This document shows positions 1-13,900 of a DNA stretch of 64,000 nucleotides, piece after piece. Numbering within the stretch: position 1 is the stretch's first letter; each line of letters starts with the position of its first letter. This DNA is from Ricinus communis (lineage: Eukaryota; Streptophyta; Magnoliopsida; Malpighiales; Euphorbiaceae): positions 31,500,802 through 31,564,801 of the forward strand of contig NC_063258.1 in the NCBI RefSeq assembly GCF_019578655.1. The letters run 5' to 3'. The notes below the pieces were generated by a model. That model saw nothing but the letters and a program-made list of their open reading frames with translations, was not told where the DNA came from and did not search any database. The translations under genes were made by a program, and so were the position numbers.

Positions 1-983
1 GGTGGATGGAGATTAAAGGCGTAAACTCCAGTCAACTTAGCTTCAGTGGCTTAGCTCACAATCATAGGCTTCTATCAACTGAGCAACAAACCAAATTGTT
101 TGTGATTCCCAATGCAAACGATGGTCACCCATCTGTTACTCTTTTAGATGAAGAACCAAATAGTAACCATGCTCCTAGTTCTGAAGCAGAGACTTTCTTA
201 AGCAAATGGTCACCTCCTGGGTACCTTTGGAGGGGACTGTCAGTTTTGGTTGTTGCAGGACAGGTAATTATCAGGATTTTAAAGGGAAAAGTCCACTGGA
301 GAAATACTCTTCAGCAGCTGGAGAGAGTTGGACCAAAGTCAGTTGGGGTCTGTCTATTGACATCTGCATTTGTAGGCATGGCTTTTACCATTCAATTTGT
401 AAGAGAGTTTACCAAACTAGGATTGCAACGATCTGTTGGTGGTGTATTAGCACTAGCCTTTTCAAGAGAATTGAGTCCTGTAGTCACATCAATTGTCGTT
501 GCTGGGCGGATTGGGAGTGCATATGCAGCAGAATTGGGAACAATGCAGGTTTCCGAGCAAACAGACACATTGAGAGTTCTCGGCACAAACCCTGTTGATT
601 ATTTGGTGACTCCTAGAGTGATTGCTTCTTGTGTTGCTCTACCACTTTTGACACTTATGTGCTTCACAGTGGGACTGGCATCCAGTGCCATACTAGCTGA
701 TGGTGTCTTTGGAGTTAGCATTAATATCATACTGGATTCAGCTCAAAGAGTACTTAAATCGTGGGATATAATTAGCGCAATGATCAAGTCACAAGTTTTT
801 GGTGCGATCATATCAATTGTAAGTTGTGCATGGGGAGTTACTACTTCTGGAGGCGCCAAAGGTGTTGGGGAATCAACAACTTCGGCTGTGGTTATCTCAC
901 TTGTAGGCATCTTTATTGCAGATTTTGCACTATCATATTGCTTTTTCCAGGGTGTTGGAGATTCTCTGAAGAATGCTATGTGA
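1..983 (+). CDS. TGD1: TGD1-like chloroplast lipid-transport permease (MlaE family), 5' partial
   Basis: The frame is open from the window edge to the TGA at 981-983. The first visible ATG is at 6, giving 325 aa, but there is no upstream stop in the few bases available. The part before the conserved block ETFLSKW (about residue 62) is shorter than in known TGD1 proteins, so the true start, with its plastid transit peptide, probably lies outside the window. The body matches the MlaE/YrbE permease family: a TFVGMAFT-like segment (here SAFVGMAFT), the LGLQRSVGGVLALAF and RELSPVVTSIVVAGRIGSA blocks, then about five hydrophobic helices ending in FFQGVGDSLKNAM. In Arabidopsis, TGD1 is the permease of the inner-envelope TGD1/2/3 ABC importer that brings ER-derived lipid into chloroplasts for thylakoid galactolipid synthesis. 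The coding part is intronless here. The family is secure; the start is not. Confidence 0.93.
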   Translation, partial: WMEIKGVNSSQLSFSGLAHNHRLLSTEQQTKLFVIPNANDGHPSVTLLDEEPNSNHAPSSEAETFLSKWSPPGYLWRGLSVLVVAGQVIIRILKGKVHWRNTLQQLERVGPKSVGVCLLTSAFVGMAFTIQFVREFTKLGLQRSVGGVLALAFSRELSPVVTSIVVAGRIGSAYAAELGTMQVSEQTDTLRVLGTNPVDYLVTPRVIASCVALPLLTLMCFTVGLASSAILADGVFGVSINIILDSAQRVLKSWDIISAMIKSQVFGAIISIVSCAWGVTTSGGAKGVGESTTSAVVISLVGIFIADFALSYCFFQGVGDSLKNAM

Positions 984-2032
984 ATACTTTGAACCTCTGT
1001 TAATGAAATTTTAGTTTTAACTATTGTTCATCTAATGAGTAGTGCATATACAAGGGTTTCTGAATATTGTTTGATTTATAAGTGGATTGTGGCAATTTAG
1101 ATAGATAACATAAACTGAATCAGAACTCATGTACAAGGAGTCAATTGAAGTAGGAAGTTGGGCTTGAACTCATGTGAATGCAGATCTTTCTTAATAAATC
1201 ATACTTAAGTGGCTATAATTTCATGAATTAATTACATTTTCCCCCCTTTTTCTGTATGCAATTCTTGATGCAAGTGGTGACTACTGCTTCACTATCCATA
1301 GTGGCATATGACTATCGAGCTGCATTCTTAGTTCTCAGTGTCGCCATATGATTTGCCTAGTAAAATCCCTGCTCCTTATGATTACAGTTCCTCAATAATT
1401 TTAATTTTACTTCAATTATTGGTTGGGTGCAGGGCCACTAATTGCACAGCATAAAACCTTCTTTCTTTTTTTCACTTTTTCTCCTGACAAACTTTGTTGG
1501 GTTGAATAAAAATCGAAACACAAGGAAAAGGAAACAATTGCTTGAAGAGAATAATGAATCATTATTATTGTTTTTCCTAATTTGTATATGGGAATGAGGG
1601 GATCATTCCTTCTTCAATTAAGCTACTGAATCTGATGTTATCATATTAACCTTAAAACGTTTTTATTCTTAATTTCAACACTAATTATGGTTAAATGAAA
1701 CAGAATGATATAAATCCCTTTCTTTACCATTAGAATCTCTATAACTTCAATTTTTTTACAGTAAATAAATAATTATACCAAATCAATATATACATATTTC
1801 TATATAAGTTCTGATTCTTTTTGTATAAATGAATTTTTTTTATAAAATCTCTTAAAATCGATCATATAGAAGTGCTTTTTCATTTAGTAATACATAATAA
1901 ATAAAATAGATAATTAAACTTCTACTTGAGCAACATTTTGCATGAAGATCATCATGTCTTTCATATGATGATTATTGTATACGAGTTTTGATTTTTTCGC
2001 CATTAATTTTAGTTAAAATTCAGTCGAAAGTA

Positions 2033-2090
2033 CATGTTTTATGAGTTTAAGGACTCGCACATGCACGTTTTATGAGTTTAAGGACTCGCG
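2033..2090. repeat. Tandem direct repeat, two ~27 bp copies
   Basis: The segment GTTTTATGAGTTTAAGGACT followed by CGC occurs twice in a row, starting near 2035 and 2066, with only a few bases between copies. The copies are almost identical. This suggests a local duplication by slippage. Confidence 0.85.
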
Positions 2091-3596
2091 CTTAAACAAA
2101 ATTAGTAATAAAAAGTATGATTATCCTCAAAATAAACTTGGTACCTCCAATTTTTAATTTTCTTTCTTTTATTTTTTTCCGTTATTATTAGTTACTTTAA
2201 TATTGACCGAAGCACTATATCCCATTTCACAGGCGGCAAAACACAAGGATATTGTATATAAAATTAATAGAAGCAAAAATAGAAGAAAATTTGACTTTCC
2301 CAGCTACCAAAGGTCAAGGTCTGAAAAAACATTTCAAAGGACGGGTTGCATGAACAAGGCTCTGTTTGGAGGAATTCCACCCAAAATAATTAACTCGCAC
2401 AACTCCACTCAATGACTCCTATAAGAAAAGGTGATCACCATCTTGATTTTGCTTCTTAATTAGGACCTTTCAAAAGTTCTAATACAGTTGATCCTCTTAT
2501 AAATAGATCAAGATATTATTAAATATTAAAATTATTAATTTATTCCATTGAATTATTTTAAAATAAATAAATTAATTTTTGTAAAAATTTATTAATTAAT
2601 ATAAATTATTAGTTTGTTAAATATAAGAGGATCCATTGTACCTCATAATATAATACATATTTCATCAATGAAGTAATCATCCCCAGGCTTTATCTAGTAG
2701 TATATAAATTAGGTTAAATATTTTCTTCTTTAAGTTTTTGAACTTTGTCTTTGTTTGGAGCAATTCAAATAGTAATTTAATTATTTAAAAAGCTAGATGT
2801 TCGGTTTGATGCACTTCTCTATTAGCTTTGCTTTTAAAAAAAATATGACAATCTTTTTCTTTTTGTAGATAGAAATATTCAAAATAAATAAAAAATAATA
2901 TTAGATAGCACGAATAAATTTCATAAATTAATTTTCACACTGAATGAATGAATGGATAAGACGTATTCTTCCTCTTAAGCATAAATCATTTCGAATAAGG
3001 AAACCTAATAATAAAACTGCTAATTAAATATAACCATATATTTCAAAATGATTTATACCAATACTATCTAAGGAAACCTTTGTTCATTATAATATTTTCT
3101 TTCCCTTTTAAAGAAGGAAACCTTTGTTGAAAACTTTAAACCATTTTGACTTCTTGATATAATCATATGTATATATCCTCTAATTAATTTCTTCCGCCAT
3201 TTCTTTCTTTTACATTTTCCTTTTTTATGACTTCTTGATATAACATTTTCCTACCAAACAAGACCTTAGGTCGGCATTCATGTATGTAGAAAAGTTTAGT
3301 AGCTAGTTGGTGGTTATGGTGGCAAGATCTTCCATGTCAAAATATACATTTCTACAATTTTAATGGAAGCCAACGTGTATTTCCATTCCTAAACCAAATC
3401 TGAAGTATATATGAGGTGTTAAAGCATTGGTCTATTTCTTTGCTTTTCTTTTCTTTTCTTTTTTCACTTTAAGAAAATGCAGACTCTTGGGTGGGCTTGA
3501 ATTGAAGTTCTAAGATTACAATAAATTCTCGTACAGTATAATCAACTAAATTATTGTTGAAATAGATTAAACAACTGTAAGTGGACCGCCACTATT

Positions 3597-3611
3597 GGGG
3601 GGGGGGGGGGG
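3597..3611. repeat. Homopolymer run of 15 G
   Basis: Fifteen consecutive G residues lie in an otherwise strongly A/T-rich spacer. Such a run is rare in plant intergenic DNA. It can form a quadruplex-like structure and is also a common site of assembly length error. Confidence 0.9.
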
Positions 3612-4421
3612 TTTGCTCGACTTAATTAAGGGTTTATTAAATTGAATAACAATCAAAAGGAAAGAATTAAGTCTTTGTGGTGATAAAGAAATTAATAAAA
3701 TTCTCTTCCAACTAATCCAAATATGGTTCAAATAAGCTTTTATTGATTTGTTTACACACCCATTTAAATCATTACTCTTTTAATCATGAAATTAGTGGTA
3801 GGAGCAGACAATAAGAATTAATAAACCTTTTATTGATCTTGTAATTTATTATATTATGTAATCATGTAAAATCACAAGGGAAAACACTCTTATATTATAT
3901 TAAGAACTTTTATAAAGTTGTTTGGAATTAGTCAGTAGGTTTCGGATAAGTTGTTCGAAATAAACCGGTGAGTTTTACATCTATACAGTCGAATAGAGAG
4001 ACTTGTAAAAAAAATAAAATTAAGAGATTATATTTTTTCAAAAGTAATTATGATCCAAAATGCTAATCCCTGATAAGAATATGTATAACCGCCCAAAATC
4101 ACCGGTATAGTGTATGAATGTGATGGTGTGATTTGGCATGGAGAAATCGTATTTAGGACTATTGTATACTCAACTCATAACTCTCCCACAAATAAAATTA
4201 AAAGATAACTAGTTAATTGTTATACGTTTGGTATAAGAACGCATATTAATGATTAGCAATATATTATCTATCTAGTTATTATTGTCATTTGTGAGGGATA
4301 AAAAAATTTCAAATTCGAGTCTCTCTATTTATATCATTCCGATACTTATAGGAATTTAATATATTTATAACAAAATAAAAAAAATAACTATTTTTTTTAC
4401 TGTATAGCCTATAACTCATCT

Positions 4422-4442
4422 GATATTATATAATATAATATC
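4422..4442. repeat. Perfect AT hairpin (9+3+9)
   Basis: GATATTATA, then TAA, then TATAATATC: two perfectly complementary 9-base arms with a 3-base loop. In DNA this A/T-rich, such a palindrome can arise by chance or be the core of a decayed miniature element. No function is assigned. Confidence 0.6.
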
Positions 4443-7400
4443 GGATCAAACCTATTTACATTTGATAAAATGATAATTAACATACTTATCTATAAGCAGA
4501 ATAAGAAAAAGAGAGAGATGCTGTGAGGTCATGCAAATATGATAAAGTAGAAGCTCTTTCCACGATAGCAAATCTAATAAGTTACCAATGAAAATGCTCC
4601 CTTTCACATCATCAGAGACATACACATAAGTTATTGAATAAGAGTGACATTAATTAACAATTAACTAAAACCACCACTTCTTGTAATTATAAGTTAATCC
4701 CTTCACCAGAAGCAACTGATCAGATAATCTCTAGACTCCATTATATATGTACCAACTGTCAAATGTTTGATTATATGTCCCCTGAAATGCTTCAAGAACA
4801 CACTTCCATTAATAATTACAAGGTAGTGCCAAAGATTATGACCTATTTATATTACTCTCGAGTTGGTTATATTACTGTCATTTTTCTATAATTCTGCTCT
4901 TAGTTAACTGAATAAGAAAGGAAGTAGTGATTGAGGCATGAAATGATAACTTGATAATGAAAAAGAAGCTATTAGAGCTGCTAGTGACTCGATCACCATA
5001 GATAACAGAATTAAAAGGAAATTGCGTTTCAAACTTGTATTGATTTTGTTTCTTTCTTTCCGGTTGATGCGTTAGACACTAAGGATATATGTGTGAATCA
5101 CATTTCAAGTGAAGGTGAAGTTCGTGTCTGGTTGTTTCCCCAGCTGAGGGAGGCCTTATTTGGTGGGGTTGTTGAGAGATGATATCCTTCCTTTATCAAT
5201 TCTTTTCATATCCAAAACTTCTCCCATTTTGGAGGCTCTCTGGATGGCAGGCAATATCTTTAGAGTCATAAATTTATGCATATTTTCTACTGCTTTATTT
5301 GGTATTCATTTTTCTGTCTGCTTTTTAATTTTTCAGTTTTTAAGATAAAATATATTGATAAATTATAAATTATTTTATTTTTTAAGATAGAAATAAAAAT
5401 AAATTTTGATTCAAAAAAAAGAACTAAAATAAAAAACATAACTATAGTAAAAAAGTCTGTAAATTTCGCACAAAAAAAACTATTATAAACTTATATGTAC
5501 ATATAATCCGACTTAATCAGCTTCCACGTCTTGTATTAATTGTAATCTCTTTTTTTCTTTCTGAAAGTACATATTACATATGTTCTCATTAAAAGATTCA
5601 GATTATATACAATCCTTATAGAAGAAACATATCGTTTATCTAATTGATGTCAGTTTAGGATTTATAAATTCTAGTTATTAAATTGATATTACAGTCATTT
5701 GTATTTTGAAACGTAATTATCTAATGGTATATTATAAAATTATAAGATTATTATTATTTTAATTATAAATACTAAAATAAAATAAATTTATTAATAAAAT
5801 TTTGATATTTTATAATTATTTATCAGAACTTTTTGTTTACCAATGATTATTTATTAAATATATTAACTCATTCATCCATCCACCAAAAATAGGGGAGAAC
5901 ACGTGTGTCGAGATCTTAGACAGATAGGACCTACCAATTGCAGCCCAGTAGCATGTTGCTTGACTGTGAGGGTAGATATTGACTCTTTGGTCTAAACTAG
6001 TCTTGTCTAAAATATGATTATAGTCTTTAATTTTTGCTTATTTGGTATGTACATGTATATTTTTTTTTAATATTAATATCGTAAAATGTATATATATATA
6101 TATCAAGTGTTTTTTAACTTTATGTATTTTTTAATCATCAACTTAGGCATATTGTTAAATTTCGTTAATTTTGTGTTATCTTTTTTTTTTTTTTGGTTCA
6201 ATTTTTCTCTTCCATATTTCTCAACAAAATGTAATATTCTGACTACAAATAGAAAGAAAAACGGTGGTCTAGTTTTTAATTAGGAGGTTAAGGGGTTTGA
6301 ATTAGAGAAAGTTTTTCTCTTTATGCCACTCTTATAGTAACTTAAAAAGATATAAGTAAGTGAAATAATTGAGTTAAACAAACATAAGTGAATTGAGAGA
6401 TTTAAGGTGTTTGAAATTGTTGTTGGGTATTTTAAAAAGTAAGTTTACATTTTTTATTTAATATTAACTTTTTAAATTTTTCATAAATTTCTTTTTCCAA
6501 ACCTATTTTTTTTAAAAAAAAATTAATGTATCTATTTTTTACAGAAGTGATTTTTAAAATTAAAAAATAAAATAAAATTGAGCACATTTTAACACATTCT
6601 CCCTTGACAAATTTGATTGGTAGCAATTTTATTTTTAGATCAATTACTATATGTTTACTTAGGAAATTTCAATGAGATAAACTAGTATAGATCTTATTTT
6701 ATAACATGAGCTTTGGTCTTTTCTTTTATGTTTCTCTTCTATAGTATGCATAGAAAAAATATTATAATTAATAAATATTTATTTAAATAATACTTGAGAT
6801 TTAACTTAAACGGTAAAAGTATTTGCTCTTAGAAATGTCGAATCCTTTTTCTCCACACTAGATGAGTTTCATCTTTACGGCGAATATAAGATGATGATTA
6901 ACTCGTATTGCTGACCACGTTGGCCCTCCAATGAATAAAAAAAATATTTACTCAAATAATTTTCAATACAAGCTAGGATTTGAAATGAGTTTGTACTTAT
7001 CTACCTTTTAAGACATGACTGGTAGATTAAGTGACATTAGTATTGAGCTTTGGTTGTATTATGAAACCTGAGTCACCAGATACAACTTCAAACTGAGTGC
7101 GCCAAATCTCATGGAATTGACACTCTTTGTTGGCTTCAATAACTCTTTCTATTATTGTGGAACAGGAAAAATCAAAATCTGAAATATATATACGATCCAT
7201 TTATAAAATGGCTAATTGTGTTTCATAAAGTATTTTATTATATATTAAGTTAATAGTTAAATTCTTATATTATATAACATGTTATCAAATATTCTTACAC
7301 TTTGATCTCAAATAAATCAAGTGTAATTCAATATATTATTAAATATTTAACATTTTCACCTTTACTTTATTTCAATTTCAGTGTTAAGTTTTATATATTT

Positions 7401-10400
7401 ATTTTATCTGATTAAAGGTATTTTTCAATTAAATTATTATTGTTGTTTATTATTTTAAAACTATTTAACTAAACTCTGCATGACGATAAATAAATAATAA
7501 TGGGTCTTTTGTAATGAAAAAAAAAAGAAAATGTATTCTTTAAAAAAAATCCTTTATAATGAAAGAAGAATTGTTTGTTCAAGATATTATTGTATTAATA
7601 AATTATTATAATAAAAAATTATATATGCATTAATATTAAAAGGATTTTAACTATTTTTTGACGTTTTATCTTTATCTTTTATGAAAATTTATATTAATTA
7701 TTTGAATTTTCTCATATTTACTGTGTATTTAATTTTGATATGATAATTGATTCTATTACTTATTGAAGTAGGAATATATTAAATTGAATTTAATGTTCTT
7801 ATGATATTAGAATTATGATAAACTTAGATCTATTACTAGTTAGTTAATGTGGTTAAAATTGGAGTAAATTAAATTAATTACTTATGAAATTATGATTAGA
7901 AAGGAATTAAATTAATTATTGATTAACTCTAAAAGTGTTTTAGTCAGATTTCTGCTTTTATGTCACTCCTACGCAAGAGGATAATCCTTTCTATTTTCTT
8001 ATAATTTTCAAATTATAGTCCACTTCCTTTTTAATTATTAGTTGTATAACTAATGATAAAAAAAAAAGTATTTTTTTCATTTATTAATATAAACATTATC
8101 ATTAAAAATCAAATTTTAGTTTTCTTGCTTTGAATGTTTTTATTACTTACATTTTCGAGTTTCAATATAATATTAAATTATTTTAATTTGAATCTTATTT
8201 GCCAAACATCATATACAATAATGGATGAATTGGCAAGTTTTATAAAATTAATATAAATTGTTGATACATAAAATGCCTACCAACGGTATTTATGTAAAAA
8301 TAGTAAAAACTAATGAAATTAATCTGTTGATTTATATGTATATTAAAAGTCAACTATGTTTCTGGGATAGAAAAAATAAATTATTAGAATAGAAGAAGTA
8401 AATTATAGATTATAGATATAAGGATGCGTAAAACATACTAATGATGTATAATATTTATATTTAATGCATTATACAAGATAATTAATAAGTCCTAATTACA
8501 GTGATACTCTCAATTATATCATATATTAATTATTAATATTTAAATTAAGATAAAGAAACTTAACGTATTTAAAAAATTTAGAAGGAAATTTAACCATGAT
8601 TAGTAGTTTATCGTTGCGTTGCATGATTATTATTATTATTTTGATTATAAAATTAAGATTATAAATAAAATATAATTAAAATTTTAATATTTTATATTAA
8701 TTTATAATATTTCAAAAAGTAATAGTAAACTAATTATATTAAATATCCTATTTAATTTGTTTTAGATTTTAAAATGTTATTATTTCAATAATATGAAGAT
8801 TATTTTACGAATATATATTCATTAGTTTTAGTACTATATAAATTAATACTATACTACCTTTTAGGCTTAAGAAATTAATTTATTATAGAATATATGGGTG
8901 TTTGAAATCCGTGGTGCAAAACTGTAATTGAGGTTTTATCTTTTTCCTGGTACGTAATTTTCTTGAAAAATATGGAATCCAAGGTGGCATCATATCAGTA
9001 ATCACTGAGGATGAAAAATGTAAGATTTAAGTACACAAGCAGATGATCGTTTGTTTGATGTTTAATTTCTTTGCTGAAATTTCGGACCTATTTTTTTCCT
9101 ATTCTAAGTTGACATCTTTTTTCATCAAAAAGAATTTCCCAAACTTCAATTATTTGTAATTTGACTCTATTTTCTCTTCCATGCTTTCCTTTTAGGAGAT
9201 TTTCCTTCTTCTTATTTGTGGACTACCAAAAATAATTTTGACATTGTGATAAATACATTCAGCCAGAATTTTAATATGTATGTCTAATTTGATAATAAAA
9301 TTGAATTTGAAATTGGTAGTTGTAATTATTTATAGAAATTGAGATAATACAAGAAGACTAATATATATTCCATACAATCAAAGCTAAAATATAGGGTAGA
9401 ATTCTTTCTTTGTTGGAGAAATAAACTGAAATTAAGTTTCTTACATCTTAAAGAACTAATAACACAAGTGAGTGAGTAAATGTTAATTGTATTTTTATTA
9501 TTACCTATGTGAATAGAATTAGTATGGAAATTAATAAGTCACTCTTTCAATTTAAATAATCATTTTAATCCAAGTAATAACATACTAATTATTTTTTGAT
9601 ATATTATGTCATTTACTTAATCATTGCAATTAATTAAATAATATTAACTTCCTAAATAAAAAACACATTTTTAATTTTTTTAATTGATAAAATATTTATA
9701 ATTAAAATAACAGGAGCAACGTAGTGGATGGATCAATAGTTGAATGAATAAAATCTGATGTTATCTCTTTATCCAAAAAAGAATTAAATGAAATTACTTT
9801 AAGCATAAGGCGAAAAAAAAAACTAATTTAAGTTTATATTATAAAAGAAAGGATACTTGAATTGTGGTTAGTTAATTGAACATTTTAATTTCCATAACAC
9901 AGCCTTTTTCTCTTCCTCTCCTAATTAAGCCTTAATTTTCTGGACGGGAGTATTTCAGTGGAATCTCTTGTCAGTGTTATAATGAAATAGGTAGTCAATA
10001 GGGATACAAAGTCTTTGAGATATTGATATCATTGTTTTGCAATTTTCCATAGAGCAGTAATGGAAAACGTGCTCCTGTTGATGCAAATAAATAATGATTA
10101 ATACTTAATTAAAATGCAGTAATGCTAATTAGGAAATAAATAATTAAATGTCTAAGAAAATTATCAATAATGAAAAATATATTACACATCATTGATTCTA
10201 TCTCGAATACTGGATAATATCTTAAAATTCTAATGAAAAATGTTATTTACTGCTATATTAAATTGCCCTACACTTATTTGCCTAATTAAGCAATATGTTC
10301 TAATTATAAAAATACTAAAAAATTAAATTACAAGTGGTGAGACTCTTGGTTGGTTCAATCATAGGCTTTTAAACTAGAATTTTAAGACTAACATGCTCTT

Positions 10401-10770
10401 TGGAGAAGTTGGATTTAGCTCTCTCAAAACAGTATGCAAACTGCTCCAAAACAGTTCCTTATACTGTGGAAAGGATAATGATTATCTACTATTAACAAAC
10501 CTATTTTATTGAATAAGAAAAGAAAAACAAATTAATTTTACTGAATCAAAATAAATAAACCAGTTTTATTCAAAAAAGGTCCTAGTAAAAATGGATGATT
10601 CTTTATACTTGGGACAGCCTTTTACCTTGAACTGGCCCTCTTTAGCTGTTCAGTTCACTACCTGTAAAATAAATTTGTTTTGTTTTTGTTTTTCAATATT
10701 AGACAATCCTTGTCAAATTCACCTTATCCTCTTCTTCTGTCATCATACTTGCGTTTCCCACTGACCTTTC

Positions 10771-10780
10771 TATATATAAA
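10771..10780 (+). promoter_or_regulatory. TATA box of the sulfate transporter gene
   Basis: TATATATAAA lies about 150 bases upstream of the ATG at 10927. It is followed by a pyrimidine-rich stretch, which would place transcription start near 10800-10810 and give a 5' leader of about 120 bases. The position and match to the plant TATA consensus are good, but there is no transcript evidence. Confidence 0.6.
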
Positions 10781-10926
10781 CTCTAGCCTACCCATATTCT
10801 CTGTACCTCTACTTACCCTAAAATTAATTAGGAGCAATGAAGAAAACACACTAACTATAAACAAAATATCATTCCCTAATCTCCTCCTCTTCCTTTTTTC
10901 TTAAAAAAAAGATCTGTTTCTTTACA

Positions 10927-13900
10927 ATGGGTACTATGGCGCATTCCAGCCAGAAAGTGAACTTCGCTACACCAAGAAGTTTCTTTGCTACCTTGAAATC
11001 TGATTCCAAAGAAACTTTTTTCCCTGATGACCCGTTTCGTCAATTCAAGAATGAGAAAAAACGCAGTGCAAGATTCAAGAAAGCAGTCCAGTACTTCATT
11101 CCTGTCTTTGAATGGTTACCTAAGTATAATCTTCGCACGTTTCACTTCGACCTTCTCGCCGGTATCACCATTACCTCCCTTGCCATACCTCAGGGGATCA
11201 GCTATGCCAAACTCGCTAATCTCCCTCCTATAATTGGCCTCTGTAATCCCTTTTTTCTTTTCTTTTCTCTTTGATGATTTCAACTTGCCGTTGAAAGATA
11301 ATGATGATTAACTATTATTATTATTATTGTGAGTTGGTGCAGATTCGAGCTTTGTCCCGCCTCTCATCTACTCGGTGTTCGGAAACTCAAAGCATATAGC
11401 AATAGGGACGGTAGCAGCATGTTCATTGCTGATTTCAGATACCATAGGACAAAAAGTATCATTTCAAGATGAACCAGAATTGTATCTTCACTTGGTTTTC
11501 ACTGTAACATTCTTTACGGGAATTTTTCAGTCTCTCTTAGGTCTTTTAAGGTGAAAAAGAAAAGATCCCATTTTATTTTATTTTTTAAAACTTTGACCCT
11601 TACTGGGTACATATTATGTTTATAATAATGGTTTTTTTAAAAAAGAAAAAAATTGGTATGTAAATGAATGCAGAATGGGAATTCTGGTGGATTTCCTGTC
11701 GCATTCGACAATTACCGGTTTCATGGGAGGCACTGCAACTCTTATCATTCTGCAACAGCTCAAAGGCATGCTTGGAATGAAGCATTTCACCACCAAAACT
11801 GATGTGGTTTCTGTGTTGACTGCTGTTTTTAAAAATCGACATGAGGTTTGTATTCAGAAACAAAATCTCTATCTCTGGTTTTATTTTATTTACTGTTCCT
11901 TCTGCTGTGTTGGAGATTGCATGATGACCTGAGCAACCTTTTTCTTTATTGCATCACTTAGTATTTATCCATAAATAAGTAGTAACCGCTTACAAAAGTG
12001 GGCACTCAAATCTTTCACTGGATATTGCTTGAGTTCTTATAAAAAGGGTAAGAGAATTATTTATTTACTTACTTTATTGAATTCTTAATTCTCAAGAATT
12101 GTTGTCGAAAGTGTTTCTTCTTTTGTGGCTAAGTATAACAATCTGAGCAAACAAATCTTAAACCAAATGGAAAAGAAGATGCTACAAATAATAAAGTAGT
12201 TGAATATATCTCTTTTAAATTAATATTCCTAATCTGTGGCATCACTAAAGGAAAAACGATGTCCCTTTAATTTAATTTCATACAAATATTCATAGACAAG
12301 GAAATAATTTTATTTCAGAATTTTCTGATTTTTTTCTTTTTTCTTTTTTCTTTCTTCCTTCCTCTTACAGTGGCACTGGCAGAGTGCAGTTGTTGGGGTC
12401 ATCTTCCTCATTTTTCTACAGTTCACTCGGTTTCTGGTGAGATATATATATATTTCTCTCTTCTTCTTCCATCAACTTACTCATAAATATAGGTTCAATT
12501 ATATGTTTAATTAATAATAAGAACACATTGATGCAGTTAGAGAATTTCAAATTTAGAAATTACTTTAATTTAATTATCAGTTACGATATTTATGTTTGTT
12601 TTTTTAGAATTATCTATTTAGGAAATTCAGGATTTAATATTACTTAAAAAATTATGCTTTTAGTAATAGTTTTAATTTTCCTAATTAGTGTTGATTTAAA
12701 ATTTCCTAATTTAAAATTTCTAATCATAGTGATATTCTATAAATACTCAATAGTTATTTTATTATTAGATTATTAAATAATTATTGTTTTAAAAGATTTG
12801 TACTTTTTCTATAGTCGCGAGCTTGAGTTTGTGCGTTATTGTGTCTGCATCACACATGCAATAATATTAATTATCACTAATTATTAATTATTGATGTTTT
12901 GAAGAATCTGAAAACATGAAATGTTCGAAAATGACATCAATAAGCAAAAAGGTTAGTGCGCCAACATTACCACCAACCTCGTTAGACCCGTGGGTTTGAC
13001 CCACAAAACATTACTATAGATACGGTTTCTTTGAACAGTATCAACTATCCTAGGTTTTTTTTAAGGATAACTATCGCATGTCTCCTGGATTTTTTATATA
13101 CTATATTAGCTATTTTTTAGTATTTAAAAATTATATTAAAAAATTTTGTATTTAATATTATTTATTTTCTAATCTTTTAGTGTAATATATAAATTACTCC
13201 TTATAGTTTGTTTATTATATTAGATTTTTTTTATCTTTCATAAAAATAATAAATTAATTTTCCATCTAAATTAAAAACAGTTAAAACTGAATAAAAAAAA
13301 TTAATTTAGTCATTATTAAACTTAATAAAACTATCTGATTCATCTAAACTTATTTTTCTATCAAAGTAAAAAAAAAAGTTATTTCTAGTAAAAATTAGTT
13401 CTAGTGTATCTATAAAAATAATTAACTAATACTTTTATTTACTTTAATTTTTAGTATAATTTAATTTTAGTAAAACTTTAAATATTTAAAAAAATTATAT
13501 TTGGTAAAATATTAAAAATTTATATAATGTAATTCTATATTATCAAATTTAAATAAGTATTATTGTTATTATTAATTTTATTGACTTAGAATTATAGTTT
13601 TAATAAAGAAGTGTGAGAATTAAATTATATTCTTTTATCAATTTAATTCTTTAATTGAATTTTTTAATAAAAAATTTTAATACAATAAATAAGTATGAGG
13701 AGAAATGTAAATGTTATGCCAAAACTTAGAAGCATTTAATATAAAATCAGACATAATTGATAATTGTTTAATAAGAAATTTAGTAGAAAAACCTTTTAGT
13801 ATAAAACTATAAGATAAAAAAATAATTATTAAAAATTAAAAAGGTAAATAAAAAAATATATATGGTATATAATAATTATCTCTATCTTGTATATTAAAAA

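Larger units (their letters stand above)
984..10926. other. AT-rich intergenic spacer between TGD1 and the sulfate transporter
   Basis: About 9.9 kb with no convincing coding exon on either strand; open frames are short, of low complexity and lack family similarity. The first few hundred bases hold the TGD1 3' UTR, with an AATAAA-like signal near 1194. Internal landmarks are a 27 bp direct repeat (2033-2090), a run of 15 G (3597-3611), a perfect 9+3+9 AT hairpin (4422-4442) and many poly-A/T tracts. The last 150 bases carry the TATA box and 5' leader of the sulfate transporter. The rest looks like decayed, A/T-biased non-coding DNA. Confidence 0.7.

Noticed and set aside
10680..10904. 74-codon frame just upstream of the sulfate transporter
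   Set aside because: It spans the TATA box and 5' leader of that gene, has no ATG (it opens at a TTG) and does not resemble any protein.
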